64,000 nt of DNA from Apostichopus japonicus. Taxonomy: Eukaryota > Echinodermata > Holothuroidea > Aspidochirotida > Stichopodidae. The notes under the pieces were generated by a model. It was not told the origin of the DNA and ran no database searches. It saw only the letters and a list, made by a program, of their open reading frames with translations. The position numbers and the translations under genes were made by a program. Location of the stretch: contig NC_092573.1 of assembly GCF_037975245.1 (NCBI RefSeq), positions 6,488,001-6,552,000 of the forward strand, in the 5' to 3' direction. This document shows, one piece after another, positions 24,701 through 39,700 of this stretch (position 1 is the first letter of the stretch; every line of letters begins with the position of its first letter).

Positions 24701-27700
24701 GTGAAAAAAGTTCACTTGCATTTTCTTTGGTCTACAAGTGGTAACTAGTTATTGCCATGTCATGCAGATCCTATACAATATATCCTATCTAATTCATTTT
24801 TAGTACTGGTGCCTTAATTAAGTAAATCTTCCATGTAATTGAATGAAATTAAATTTGTTTTCCATCAGGCCATAGAGTGACCGATATGCGGAGGCACATT
24901 CTGTAATGCGATATTAAACAAGCCTGAACATACCCTCTGAATGACAGAAGCTGGAATAGTTGCTTCTGCCACCACTGATTTGCCTCTGCCCTGAAGCCAG
25001 TTAATGGCTGCCACTTTCTTGTCTGTGCAGTAGTTACCGCTGAGACTCAAAATCTCAACATTGTGGAAGATTCTCTGAATTTCAGCCAAAGACTTCTCTG
25101 TACCCTAAAGAAAACAGTAAACAATCAAAGACAGCTTTGTTAAGTAAAAGTAACAATTGCAGAGTGATATCTCATGAGTGGTTATTGCACAATTAAATTA
25201 GTTAATTGTATTGCTTCACTACAGTTACGACACATGAAAACATTTTCCACCACAATCACTCCTTTTTTCCTCTCTCTCTCAAGTAATGGGTATATTGGTA
25301 TTGACAAATGCTACGGATTGTTAATTTCTCCCACCAAAATGACACAGTCATTGCTAATGACCATCATCACGATGACAACCCCTCTCATGGATGACATAAC
25401 ATCTTAGCCCCCACCCCCCCCACCATACAAACAAGAGCATCAATGACACAGTATCTCAATACTGGAAGTTCTAATTTCGATTCCTAGTTTCATATCTTTG
25501 CTCTGTCTCTACAATTATCAATATCAATATATATAATATTTTTGGTCATACAGTTTGACGTCAATGACAACAGTCAAATAAGAAGAGGCGAACAACTCGA
25601 CCATATTCTTGATGCCCGCCTTGAGAAAGCTAGGCCTATCGACCTACTGTACGTTACTGTAGACTGAAGTGGTGACTACCATCAAAACTGTGTACACTTC
25701 CAAGTATCAAAACAACCCACGTTTTTCCATCTCAATAATTTTGACATGAAGATTTCGTGGATTTATGACTTGGAAAAAATAATGTAAAAGTAGAATATAA
25801 GTTTTAAATTGAAAGTGATGGGTGGCCTCCTCCTCCCCTAATAGCCACCCCAGTTCCTCTCCATTTTAGTATTTTCTTTTAATTCTTTGTAATTTGATGT
25901 CAATCATCACAGGTTCAAAAGAAAGCTAAACATACTTCTTATAACCTTATTATATCCTTATAAATAAAACATAACCTTATCCAATTTTTATAGTCTTATA
26001 AAAGTTGTGATGCTATGGCCGGCTTCTCTTTTATACATACTCCAGTGAAAATAAAATGTGATAGATTATAATTTTTGTTTTTAATTCTTTTCTTTTTTTG
26101 GGGGGGGGGGGTAAAAGAAATATACCAAACAAGCTATTAATTCATAATGATGCTTCATTCTAGAAATGCACAATATACACTCTATTCCAAATGAATAGTT
26201 GTTGTATTATCCCATTAACATTATGTTAAATTTATGGAGTCACAGTTAATATATAAGTTGGAAACTTAACTTAAAATTAAAACACACTGTAAGGCAATCA
26301 AAAAAACTTACTGTACCCTGGCCCAAAACTGCCTGAACACCACCAGTACAATGCTAATGTGGCTATTACTAAATGAAGGCCTAATATAGAATGCATTAGG
26401 CCTAGCCTAAACTTGTAGCCTTCAGCAGCACAACAAAGTGTATACGTAATTATACAAAATACCTGATGGGCAATCAAACAAACTTATCATGACTCTTGCT
26501 CTGAAAAACTACCTGAACAACAGAACAATCCTTAAATTGATATTACTAAAACCATGGAGCTATATACAGACGAAGTCCTAATATAAATTAAATGCAGTAC
26601 AACAATGTGCATATGGAATTAGTGTGCAATACACTACCAGTACCAGCAGCGTATCTCACAACAGTACAGTAAATTGGTCGTGAGGGTGGCCATTTTCGTA
26701 TATCTAACATGTAGCTGCCATGAGTCATAGCCAATCTGCTACAAACCAGACTTGGAGGTGGGGCTTGAGTCATAGCCAATCTGCTACAAACCAGACTTGG
26801 AGGCGGGGCTTAATCATCAAAAACAAGGAAACAAACAAGTTTTGGAGCGTGTGCAAAAAGGCCTTATTTCAACTGTTTTTCAGAGTGATTTGGCCAAATT
26901 TGGACATAAATCGGTGAGAAAGTCATAGAATGAGATACAATTCTGGAATAAAAAATAGTAACTTTTGTTGGCCTATATAATATATGCTTGCTCTGGAAAT
27001 TCCAGAGAAAAAGAACTTTGTATGAAGACGCTGAAAAATTTTTAAGAGAAGAGAGTCCCACTTACTGTTACAATATCTCTATACATGTAATGTATTGAGA
27101 TAAAAATTTAGTTGTACCCCTGGGTGCTAACTGTTTACAATTAATGTTTAAAGTCAAGTCACTACCTATAATCCTCCACTGAGGGACTCGAGGCGCTGTA
27201 ATATATCTCTATGGTTCAAAATTAACATGAGTCTATCGAGTAACTAAATAAACAGGTGTCTCCCCCTAACATGAGGTATTGCAACTAACCTTAGAGACCA
27301 TGTTCATCCCCATGGCGTCTCCTGTCACCGATTGAAACCTCAGGAACAGATGTCTGCCAGCTACACAGCCTGTGAGTTTCTCAAGTCTTGCAAAACGACT
27401 TGTGGAATCAAAGACTTCCTTGATTTTCTGAAAATTCTCTGCTTTCTCCAGCCAGAGCTTTATGTTACTATACAAAAAAAAAGAAAAAAAAAGAATAAGA
27501 AGTGCCTTCAATTAGGTACCAGACATTTCAGAACTCATCTTTAGCTAAATATATTAAAGTTTGAGGGCCTGGATCCTAGTAAGATCCTCTTCAGAGCCAG
27601 ACTTGAATGGAAAGAAGACAGATGAAATATGTAAAACAAACGGATGGACGTATATGTTCAATTGAATCGAGTGGTAAGCAGTTTGTTGACAGTTTGTCTA

Positions 27701-30700
27701 GCTTCCCATATCTTGATAGCACCTAAATCAGTCATCGGACATCATTGTTGTTTGCTACCAGCTGTCTGTGCATGTTGACATCAATAATATGTTTTCAACT
27801 TTCTAGAGGATTGTTGCTCAGGATTGTCACTTGAATATGTTCCTTGTTATAACTATCTTGGAATGGTCTTTAATTTGTGCCGATAACATTACCTTACAAC
27901 ATTTAGTTGATACCTTGCTTCCTGGGCTGAAGGTAATCCTATGTTCCTTGTTATAAATATCTTGAAGTGGTCATTAATTTGTGCCGATAACATTACCTGA
28001 CAACAGTTAGTTGATAACTTACCTTGCTTCCATGGCTGAAGGTAGTCGTACCACTGGACCTCTAGTCATACCATCATTAAGAATGACACTTTTCACACCT
28101 CCAGATGCCTGCAAAAATACAGAAGGTAGAAAACCAATGAGTGAACAAAACTACGGCAGTGGTCACTTTATAATGACACTTTAAAAAGTAGGAATCAAGT
28201 AAAAGTAAAAATAGAAACAAATTTCACAAACAAAAATTTCATAACGTTTTCTGGAAACCTTGGAATATCGGAGAATATCTAGGGAACACACAGCCTCAAA
28301 ATGCTTGCATTTGCTGCAATTAAAACCTTGGATGGTTTTTCTCACAATGTGTTACTCAGAGTGGTGTGAACACATACCTGCAAAGCCCTGCATCCTCTGT
28401 TAGTACTGGCAACTAAACACCCTTCTGTTGTTGCCATGGGAACTTGGAATTCTTGGTCATCTAGTCTGAGGGGTCCAGCTACACCAACTGGTACTGGCAT
28501 GTAGCCTAATACGTTCTCACAGCAAGCTCCGGAGACCTGCAAAGAATGACATTTCAGGTTTGGCATCTATTAAAATATTATCAATAAAATAGACTTTATG
28601 AACCAGATTCATCTCCTGATATCAATTTTAATCTGACGCTTGCAGCCAACAAGTAATAAATCTTGATCAGGGTCAATATCACAAGCCTGCTACATATAAT
28701 TTGCATATAGTTTGCATATTCAACAGAAGCCAATCTAATGCTACAGCTCACAAGTAACACATATTAATCTGTGTGTCCATCACACAAGCCTGATAAATAA
28801 TTTGCATATTCATAGTATTTAAATGCTGAACTGTCAGGGGTATTCAGTTTTGTTTACAATTAGGTATAATTTGGAGAACATCTTTTGACAGGTTCAGGAT
28901 AAAAGGATTTAGTAGGTAAAGTTAAGCCTAAGTAGTGGCTCACACATATCAATCTGACAAAATTAACAGAAGCATGCTACTTACGTTTGTATAATCGTAG
29001 TATTTGAAAGGTAAATTTTCCAGCGCTGATTTGTCGTGGAGCTTGTTTGAGAGTATCTGTCTACGAATGTTGATCCCCCTCTCTGCATTCTGTAGCATAT
29101 CTTCTAGTTTGTAGGAAGGAATGTGTTTAAATTTCACCAATAATTTGACCTCTTCATCTGTCAGCTCTGATGAATTTTCCTGTAAAATACAAAGATTTAC
29201 ACAAAATGGAGACTATAAACTACATAGCATTATTGGTCGGTAGAAACATCAGGTGACAGCTGAATTTGTTCTTAAATCTTTGTAATAAGTCATGAAGCGA
29301 AAATATTTTAAGTGTCAGCAATCAAATTATAAAGTTAGACATTTTGCAATCTGGATATTGGAAAGCAATTATTTATCGTCAGGCTAACTTACTTTTACAC
29401 AGCAATAATTTAAGGCAGAATTCTCCATGTAAAATGTGAAAGAATAACCTCCCCATCCTCCTCCCTCAAAAAAAAATAAACTGAACGTACTTCAGAGTTG
29501 AAAATGCGCACACACTCTTCGAGAGGTCTCGGTGGTGAGTCGTTCCTGGGCTCTGTTTGTTTTTCTTCGTTTTCTTTTATCAGTGGTTTTTGGTTATCTT
29601 TCTCTTCACTGCTGTTTTCTGAATCGCTGCTGCTCTCCCCCAGAGAGAACACTGCCTTCTTGCCGCTGCCAGTAGCAAATTCAACAGGGTCAGTCTGCAT
29701 TCCCGTGGAAACTGGCGAGGGTGATTCGATGACCCTTACTTCCTCAGTCGCAGGATCTATCGACAAGAAAAGCAAACGGATTGTGATAAAGAGGATTGAT
29801 CCAGTAAACAAAACTGCTGCGGTAGAACAAAATGCTGGACAACAATTCAAGATACCAGGATGTCTGCAGGACTATCCTCAACTTCCACTCAACACAAAAC
29901 AACATCATCGCAACCAACTGTACTAGAAGCTTAAGTCATAATTCAGCTTACACCTCAGCAAAGTGCAGTGGAATGGTAAGGCACATTCAAAATTTCTACA
30001 GATTCAGACAATATGGAAGTCAATAATTCAAAGTTCACTTTGTTCTTTGACAATATGGAGTAAGAAGTAAAGGAAAGTAAAATGACCCAATGTAAATGAG
30101 AAACCTATGAGCAACTATCTATCGGTCTGTCAAAATACTTTTTACCGTGTCTACAATCTAGTGCATGTTGGTGCCTGTAAAAACTGACCAATGAACTGTG
30201 ACATACGCTGCATCAAATAATGGTTTATTAAAGGTATACAGCCGACCACCGCTTGAGACAAACGGCTGTTAAAACTGTTCATAAACTTCACGTACCTCTC
30301 AGCTCTGGTTCTATTTTGCCATTGCTGGAAACATGTCCATTCGCAGGTTGAGCTTGGGGGAGTTCCGTTTTGTCATAAAATATGTATTTTGTAAATAAGA
30401 CAATAACCAGAACAGCAGTGATTACTTCATCAATATTGGGTTGCAGAAACCTGTGCAAGATAAATATACAAAGACAACTAAGCATAAAATTAAATACTCA
30501 TTTGGAAACTGTTATTTAATTAAATAAAGGAGGGGTGAAATTGGACTTTTACGTATTATTTAAATCATTTGCCTATACTAATATATCTGGAAATATTCAA
30601 AACATGATGGATAAAAGAAAAAACTTGGTCATTCAATGTCATGTGGGACAAAGAAAACTACCCACAGTGTGAATTAAAGTGAAATTCCTTTCAAAGGTTC

Positions 30701-33700
30701 TATCGCACATGAAGTTGGCTGGAAATCATCCAATTCCCTGACAGTTAATAGAAAATAAGTTTTGTGATTTGGAGAACCTAATACCTTGTTCATCCAGGCT
30801 GACACAAGGATAAGACCTTGTATATGAGTTAGCTGTTACAAACGGTCGTCTCCTGACCAGATGCAGGGGAGCGAAGCCTTGATGAATAAAACAAAAGTAA
30901 ACTTATGATTCACCCACCTCCAGATGTAGAACTGCCAGAGTGGTAATGTTGGTTCCAGCTGTTGGGGAGCATCCCATCTGTTGATCACAAAGGTATCCTT
31001 GCTGATGATGCTGGTGGAATCCTCTACTTTATTCGTCACCCAGTGGTTGTGAGCGTGAACCAGGACCAAGCCCAGAGCCTGAAATACGGATGGAACGTAT
31101 TCTAGCATTATGATTAATAAGATAGTTTTGCCAAGTGTCAAGTTGTTCTTTACTCCCAAGAACAGTTTCAGAGCACGATCAGACATTGTTAGAATTTCTG
31201 GCCTTCAGAGTCTTTTTATCAGAGTCAATCGATTGTGTTGTCTAACAACATGTTTTATGCAGGAACAACGCATTGCACCGAATGTCACTGAGACAGGAGA
31301 GCATGTTAGCTCCTTCCAGACAATTCCACTTCTAATAGCATTTTCCATCACAAACTTTGCTTTTATATTCACAGTACAGGTTAAGGATACCATCCCGGTC
31401 TATTGATCACCATAGCAGTCTGGATTACATCCTGATTTTGACAAAAGTGGCTGCAACACTAATTAGCTCTCATAGACCAGCAGCTGATGATTTCATCACC
31501 TATACCAGCGTTATTTTTCTGGTTTTGAACAAACTTTCATCACCATTTGTTACCCATTTCATAATCTTCGCATAAACTGCCCTGCATTTACCAATTAGCC
31601 TAATATTATAAACCAACCATCCATTACCAATGCCTGCATTATTAACAAGGCTAGCCATTGTTAAACTGGATAACCACATAAAGACAGAGGATTAGGCATG
31701 CTCACAAAAGATGCTGGATTCAAACTGCGGCATGGATCAACACACCTATTGTATGGATTACTGTGCAACTAATTGAAAAAGACCTATCATTCATTCAGGA
31801 TAACAAATACCAACCTCTCTTCTTTTGCAGAAAAAGGAAATTACATGCTTAACTCTATAAATAACTTAATTCTGGATTAATGGACAATGGATATTAGATA
31901 AACCACCTGAAGAGCAGGGTAGGTAACTTCCACAATATTACTTTTTTAAGAGGGCTTTTTGACATGGAACACATGAGAACAAGCCAGTTGCTTAATAACT
32001 GTCAACAACTGTGAGTATTAAAAGAGACTAAACCAGAAAGACAGCGCACTCTGTGATTCCTTGGCATAAAAGCTTTCCAGAAGTTGCCTGACTGATAGAG
32101 CAACTGAATTCAAGTTTTCAGAGAATCAAGTCAAAACCAAACAGTTCTACATCTGAAGTACACTGTGCAAAGTGGGGGAGGGGGAACATGTTCCCCCACT
32201 CCACACGGTCACTTCACACGGTAAATGTTCCAGGCGGGGATGTTGTACATTCATGGAAAGAATTAAACCACTGCCACTCCCCCACCCCCTTTTCAACCTC
32301 ACACAAGAAAAAAATCAAGAGTAATATATCTATTAGCACCACATTGTGTTTAGAGCTACTTATAGACTTCTTCAGACAGCACCATTTGACATCTAAACTG
32401 TTAACTTTCTACCCCCCACCCCCCAACTTTGGAGTCAGCTTCAAAGATCACATGGTCACACCCCCTCAGTCATTAAATCCTTGATCAGCCTCTAGCCCTT
32501 CCCTATAGGGTTCTTGCCCCTTCCTCAGTTGAGAGAATTTTGAATTTGGCCCTCCACTCCCACCCATTTTAGAAATCCTGTGCATGGCCCTGTTTCCACA
32601 TCCCTTGACCATTGCTGAGGTATTTGTAACAATCCTTTGTAGACACAGACATCATAGCATTACTGATTAAGACTTGTACGTTATACAACCCTTTTATCTA
32701 AATTTTTCACAATATCCAGCACAGGAGGTCTGGCCTGTGAGTCACATAGTTTCAATATATATAGAGAGAGAAAAAGAGCTGAAGTATACTGTATAAAATC
32801 CAACTTACCATAATAACTTTCACTCTTTGTACGATAGGGTTTGGTTTATTATCTTCCTCCTCCTCTAGAACCTTGGTCAGTTGACCGAGCTGCCAGACCG
32901 GTTTACCACGGTCACTATAACTAGAAAGCTGTGGGTAAAGAGTCAAAAGAAAAAAATCTCCAATTACAATGGGCTAGAGCTTAAAGCGCTGACATTCTTC
33001 CAACATGTAAAATTATTAAACATTCTTCACTATAACTACATCTATGATAATATACTGAAACATTAGTAGCTGTGTACATAGTCTATAATTATGTCTGTGA
33101 TAATATACTGAAACATTAGTAGCTGTGTACATAGTCTATAATTATGTCTGTGATAATATACTGAAACATTAGTAGCTGTGTACATAGTCTATATTTATCT
33201 ATGATAATATACTGAAACATTAGTAGCTGTGCACAGTCTATAATTACATCTATGATAATACACTGAAACATTAGTAGCTGTGCACAGTCTATAATTACAT
33301 CTATGATAATACACTGAAACATTAGTAGCTGTGCACAGTCTATAATTACATCTATGATAATACACTGAAACATTAGTAGCTGTGCACAGTCTGTAACTAT
33401 ATCTATGATAATATACTGAAACATTAGTAGCTGTGCACAGTCTATAATTATGTCTGTGATAATATACTGAAACATTAGTAGCTGAGTACATAGTCTTTAA
33501 ATACATCTATGATAATATAGTGAAACATTCATAGCTGTATTCATAGTCTTTATTTATCTATGATAATATAGTGAAACATTAGTAGCTGTGCACAGTCTGT
33601 AACTACATCTATGATAATATACTGAAACATTAGTAGCTGAGTACATAGTCTTTAAATACATCTATGATAATATAGTGAAACATTCGTAGCTGTGTACAAA

Positions 33701-36700
33701 GTCTATTATTTCATCTATGATAATACAGTGAAACATTAGTAGCTGTGTACATAGTCTATAATTACATCTATGATACAGTAATACACTGAAACATTAGTAG
33801 CTTTGTACATAGTCTTTAATTACATCTATGATAATATAATGAAACATTTGTAGCTGTGTACATAGTTTATAACTACATCTACAGTATGATAATATACTGA
33901 AACATTTTTAGCTGTGAAAATATAGTTTATAATTACGTCTATGATGATAATCAGATGAAATAAACTACTAACGACTGAGAGAGTACTGACCTCTAAAACT
34001 AAAGAAAGACAAGCTGGGAAGAAGGTCATGAAGACAAAGTAATTAGCGATGACTGAAAGACAACCAAAACAGCACATCACCTCTAAAGTATGAATACCTG
34101 AAGAAAGAAAGAAACATAGGAAGATGGGATCAATAATTATTCTTACTACTAATGATTACCAAGGTATAGTATGTTAACACTGAAATTTACCCTTATTGTG
34201 AATACTTGTGAATATTATTTGGTTGACTTCTTCGTTAGCAAAATACCTACCCATCCATACTGGTTTCATCCAATTATAGTATTTTATGTGCAACACGAGT
34301 TGAACATTTACCACCTTTAAGACTGAACTTTGCAAGATACTGTAGAAGACCAAGAATTTCAACAATAGGCACATCTGGTTCATTCGTTTTTTTTTTTTGC
34401 TCTGCATTCATTAGACTGGATGTGCACATTTCTTCATCGGATCATGAGAACATTGTTCCACAAACTCAAGTTTTGAAACATCGTAATTGCAAAGGAGACT
34501 TGGAGGAACAATTTCAAAGAGACCTACCACAGTGTGCTAACTTGAAAGATTACTTTACGACATTGACAACGATTTAGTACTGAACGTACCTGACAGGGTC
34601 CCTACTCCGATGACTAACGTCATCACCAACGCATCGAGGGTGATCATTGGTCCGAGTATCGCCATACCCCGGGCGATGTTGTCAGAAACTTCTCGCGAGG
34701 TGCTGCTACTCAGAGCAAACTTTGCAAGTGAGCTGGCTTTGGATAAGTCAATGAGTAACAGGAAAAATGGCATTGCCTCGCTGTCGATGTAAAATATGAT
34801 AAATGAGCAAAAATTAATAAAAATGGTTACGGATATAATGAAAAGGACTGACACGTCTCTGAGGTTTCATAGAAACACTTGGATTGGTGATATGAACTGA
34901 GGGTAATCCAAGTCTCAGCTCTAGATGTTTGATCACAAATTTGGCATTCAAAATAATAATAATAACAATAATAATAATAAAAATAATCATAATAATAAAA
35001 ATAATCATAATAATAAAAATAAAAATAATAAAAATAATAATAAAAAATAAAAACTTGAAGGTTTACAATCTGGTACAAGGTCATAAGACTGTACAACCGT
35101 TAATCCCTGCTCAATGGTGAAGTGTTACACCCACATACCAAAGTGTGCACAGTTCAAACAGTCATTCCCTGAGGCACTACAGTGGGCCACATCTATTTGT
35201 ACCAAGGGGTCTACCATTAGGGGGGGGGAGGGGATCCACAAACCGGCACACACAAGTATACAAATATGTTTACAAGTTATTTCGCCATCCCCACTTATAC
35301 TGAGAGAAGAGAGAAAATGTGGATTAAGGGCCTTGCCCAACCAAGGATACAACGTAATGATCTAGCCAGGGCTCGCACAGATCTGCAAACCTTAGATCAC
35401 AAGTCCGAAGCCTTGACCACTTAACCGCAACGCTCTCACGATAAAACACAAGTGAAACTCTCCAAAGGTAATTTCAACCAGCTTCAGTTTCAAACTTAAC
35501 AATCGAATTAAGAGACATGTTCCTATCTTGACATGTCACACCCACACCCGGTAAAAGAGAAGAAAGTCTAATAATCTGTCACGTTATGACCACTTTTTAC
35601 AATTTTTTTCATATTTTTGGTTTCAAACGGAGCCGACTGATTCACTCTCGGCCTAGTCCCCTTGCATCAGGGAACACTGTCAAGTGTTGCATTTAAGACT
35701 GCATAATCTCCGAACGAGCTGTCACGAGCCACAATTTCCAAATTGTCTATGTTTGCATATTAAGGTCTCTGTGTCAAGGTTTTTACATAACACTTTCCCC
35801 TTCTTGGGACAGTGTGGGGGCAAAAAGGTTTTTCGCCCTTTTACTGGTTAAAATTTTGCTAATGGTGACAACATATCCTAAGATATCAATTAGCATTAAC
35901 AGGGAAGAAACTTAAGGTCAACCCTCTCTATTAGTCAACAGCCAATGAAAAGCCTACAATCCTCTCTCTATCTGGATACATAAGTACCCTTCACTCAGAA
36001 GAGCTCAGAAAGACTTACACAAGGGTGCTTGATGTGTGCCCGCAGAAATTAAATCGGAAAGAATTGTTTCCTGTTTGCTCAGTACTCAGCAGACTAATGA
36101 GAGCCCTTGTGGAAGTTCTTATTTCCCCTTCTTTTCATTGGTGTAAAAACAACTTGATCAAGTTTAAAGCAGCATTTTGCGTTTGGTCGCCGTTTTCTAC
36201 TTTTTTGACATGTCCATCGAGTTTTTTACATATATCAATCACAAAACAGCAAACTAAAATATTAGCCAAGTTTTTCCCTGCCAACATCGTTAATTGGCGA
36301 GTAATTAAGGATATTTGCAGATAATGAGAAAAGTATCCACGACAAAATTCCACATTTAAAATTAATCGCATACAGTTCCCCAAACCCACTAGTTTGAATT
36401 CAACCAATCAGAGATGCAGCCGTTGCTAAAAATAGATTCAAGACTTTGCGTTGGTACAACCAGGGAGTTGTTATGGAACTCAATGGTACAACTGCCATAT
36501 AGACTGTACACAAATCAACATGGTTTTGTATTACGTATTGGTCAATGACGTTCGTATTGTTAAAATATTCATCTTATGGGCGAGGTTTATTGGGATCCCA
36601 ACGGAAAATATCTTTGAGAAAAATAAAATTGAAAGTTGCAAAGTTTTCGACTTTTATGCCACCATTTGAAGTAAGATTTAAATAGATAAGCTAGTTATGT

Positions 36701-39700
36701 ATGTCATTATGGCATAGTGGAGTCAATGAGGTTGAGAAAATCATAGAAAAGGATGCAAAATGCTGCTTTAAGCTCCCACTGGTCCAAATGTCCATTACAC
36801 AATGTGTCATCTGCTTTGCATATAATTTGCCTTAATTTTTATGCATGTTTTTATACCAAATGAGAGTCTCAAGATAACATCGTGTTGTATCAAGTTTCAA
36901 CAACACAGAGATACTTCTTTGAAACTGCCACGTTAAAATAACATGAATAATAAACCACAATGTCGTCCGAAGTAGAGAGGTAATTAAAAAAACAATTGGA
37001 CACCTGAATTATGAAGACCATTATCAAGAGACATTTGATGTGGAAATTTAACACTGTGTTGCCATGAAATATTCATACAATAAGCACTGCATGTTCTAAC
37101 AGAGATAGAATGACTTCATCAGTGGCATTTAATTCAGTGAGAATAAAGACAAATTTTGTCTTCATTTCCAGACACAAACCAATGAGTATTCTCATCTTTG
37201 ACATGATCTGAAACACAAAGCAGATTTCACACCAAAGACTTAGTAAAATGTGTGGGACACAAATTTTTCAAAACGGCACTATACAATTAATAAGTCTCTC
37301 GTTAGGTGTAGTCAACAGTTGTAACCATATCAATGGATTTGTTTGCTAGGTGAAGAAAAATAAAATTAGAAATGAATATTACCTGCCTGGTCGTAAGGAC
37401 ACAGTGTTAAAACAAACACGATGGAATATAACGCTTTTAAGTTCTACATTTGACCAGTACCATTTTAATACCAGACGTTACATAAACTCAAAACGTGTTA
37501 CCGTATATAGATATATATGTTAGGATCATGACTTAAGACTTGTTAGCCCACCCAGGTGTTATTTGGGTATATTTTTTGGTAGCAATGTAGCTAAACAGTT
37601 AAATTTAAACAGTAAAATTCTATCTTTGGATTGCTCAAACCTACTGGAATCAAGTCTTGTCAAAGAAAGCAGATTAACAGCCACTATAGAGCAGGAAATC
37701 ACAGGCTTGTAAATGTACAAAGTTTTTTTTTCTTTTAGCAGTGTGCTCCAATCTTTCTTATCACTTAAACTTACTTGAGTCCAGTCAACTCCAATCCAAG
37801 AAGCTGAATAACTGCACTAGAAAACAGAAAACTGGAAAAAATAGTGAAAAGACCAGCAATACCTGAAAATAAATAATAAAAAAATAAACTAAATATGTCA
37901 GTATTAAACAAACAGAAAGCATATAAAGTACTGTAATTTAATTCATCAACCTTTTCATCACTGTGGTAGCTTAGTCTCCATTGTTTACAAAGATCAAGCT
38001 CTAAATATATACCGCTTTACAATAATTTAATAGTATTAGAGCTAAAAAACAGTAGTAATCATTATACATAAGACATACTTGCCAAAGATTGATACAAGTC
38101 TAATGGGTAGCACTGGTTCACTTATGTAAAGAAAATGTTGCCAATTTGTCATTACTAATTTCGAGAAAAAATTGACAGCTTAAATTGATCATTTGGTACA
38201 TCACAGGGTTAGAGTAAATTATTTAACTTGTTTCAGTATTTACCAATATTTTGATAAGAAACTATATCTTTGTTGTAATTGGAATGTAAGTTTAATATAC
38301 AGATGATACATTCATATGAAATTAGGACAACATAGAATAATTATGCAAAAACAATGAATACTGATATTTCTTTGTTTATAACCACATTAATGTAAACTCA
38401 TGTTCTATGCAAGAGCACCTATTCAATAAAGAACAAATTTAGCATTTATATAATTAATTAGTTTTCACCTCAAACCTGCTGCAACAGATTCATGACAATC
38501 AGTGTGTACAGGAAGGAGTAGATCCATAATATATCTGACCAATTTTGGGGTTCTACAAATGCTTTCATAAAGCATTTCAATTTTTTTTCTCCATTTTTTT
38601 TTTTGCTCTTGATATAATGAAAATCACTCCAGGTAAGATATAAAACTTGTTTCAAGTCAAAAATGAGCAACCAGAAAAATTAAAATAAGTTATACCAAAG
38701 AAGCCAATACCTTTCCCAGTTTAAGTTCAACAGTAATTCTTTAAAAATGCATATTTTTTGTAAAGGTAAACTCATTTTCCAGCTAATCCATAGCTCGATA
38801 TTGATTGATCAAACGATATTACAAAACAATCCCTTGAAAGTTTTCTCAACAATTGTAAAAATCATGAGACATATGACTTGTCATTTTTAGTGGGTAATAT
38901 TTGTTTCACTTCAAGACATGGGAATTCTTACCCAGAATGTATTTGGAACCGAAAGTTCTGAGCTTTGAAAATTGCAAATAAACGTAGAAGACAGCGAGGG
39001 CACGGGCCAAACTCATGATTATTACATCCGATGACATCACGTCCTGAAAAGAGAAAGAGAAAAATTTAATCTTTTAATAAAAGATATCCTTTGTGAACTT
39101 CTGTTCCAAAAGACCTTTTGTGAGTTGACAAAGAGGAGTTTACACACGCTCATCAATTCTCTGTATATATTATATACATGCGTGCGTTGTTAATTTAACT
39201 GTACTACGAACAATATGGACCAAGGAGGATTTAAAGTTATCCAAGTGGAATGCTTTGCCAATGCCTTTAAAAGCTTCTTGGGTACAACGTTTACGTGACA
39301 AATCTGATACGGGTCACTGGAAGACTGATAACGGTCACTGTAGGTCAACTTTTTGTTGAATTGTAACTTTTAAACAATATAACGTAAACAATAATTGTAA
39401 ATATTAATAAGAATATTTTCATAAGACAGGTCTGCATTGTATGGTATTAAGGCTATGTTTGTTATACTCCATCCAAATATTTCAAGAATCAGATTATCTG
39501 GAACAAACATTTCATAAGAATTAATAATTCAACAATCTATTTTAATAAGATCCGTCAAGCTGGGACTATCTACATCAAAGATCTTTTGAGAAATAATGGT
39601 TCTCCATTTGGTATACTTGGTTTTGTGATAAATTTAATCTGACAAGGTTCCCTTTTACGACATTTTGTGGTATTTTTACCCCCCCCCCCCCGGCTTGGAA

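Larger units (their letters stand above)
21778..29179 (-). other. HMGCR: HMGCR catalytic domain block (exons 10-18)
   Basis: Exons 10-18 encode the soluble class I catalytic domain. Signatures in order: [12 protein letters not shown] and [14 protein letters not shown] (exon 11), [12 protein letters not shown] (12), DSTSRFARL and GDAMGMNM (13), GNYCTDKK and GRGKSVVAE (14), [17 protein letters not shown] (15), SSNCITLME and [14 protein letters not shown] (16), [20 protein letters not shown] (17). The AMPK-type serine after HNR is S870, formed at the exon 17/18 junction, with M at -5, R at -4 and M at +4. The C-terminal tail after it ([12 protein letters not shown]...) is longer than in mammals. 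Confidence 0.96.

Noticed and set aside
29498-29926. 142-codon plus-strand open frame
   Set aside because: It lies antisense over HMGCR exon 9, whose minus-strand frame fits the gene and splice sites. It is a shadow.
33116-33506. Repetitive minus-strand open frames in HMGCR intron 5
   Set aside because: Products of the 51-53-bp minisatellite inside a well-defined intron.
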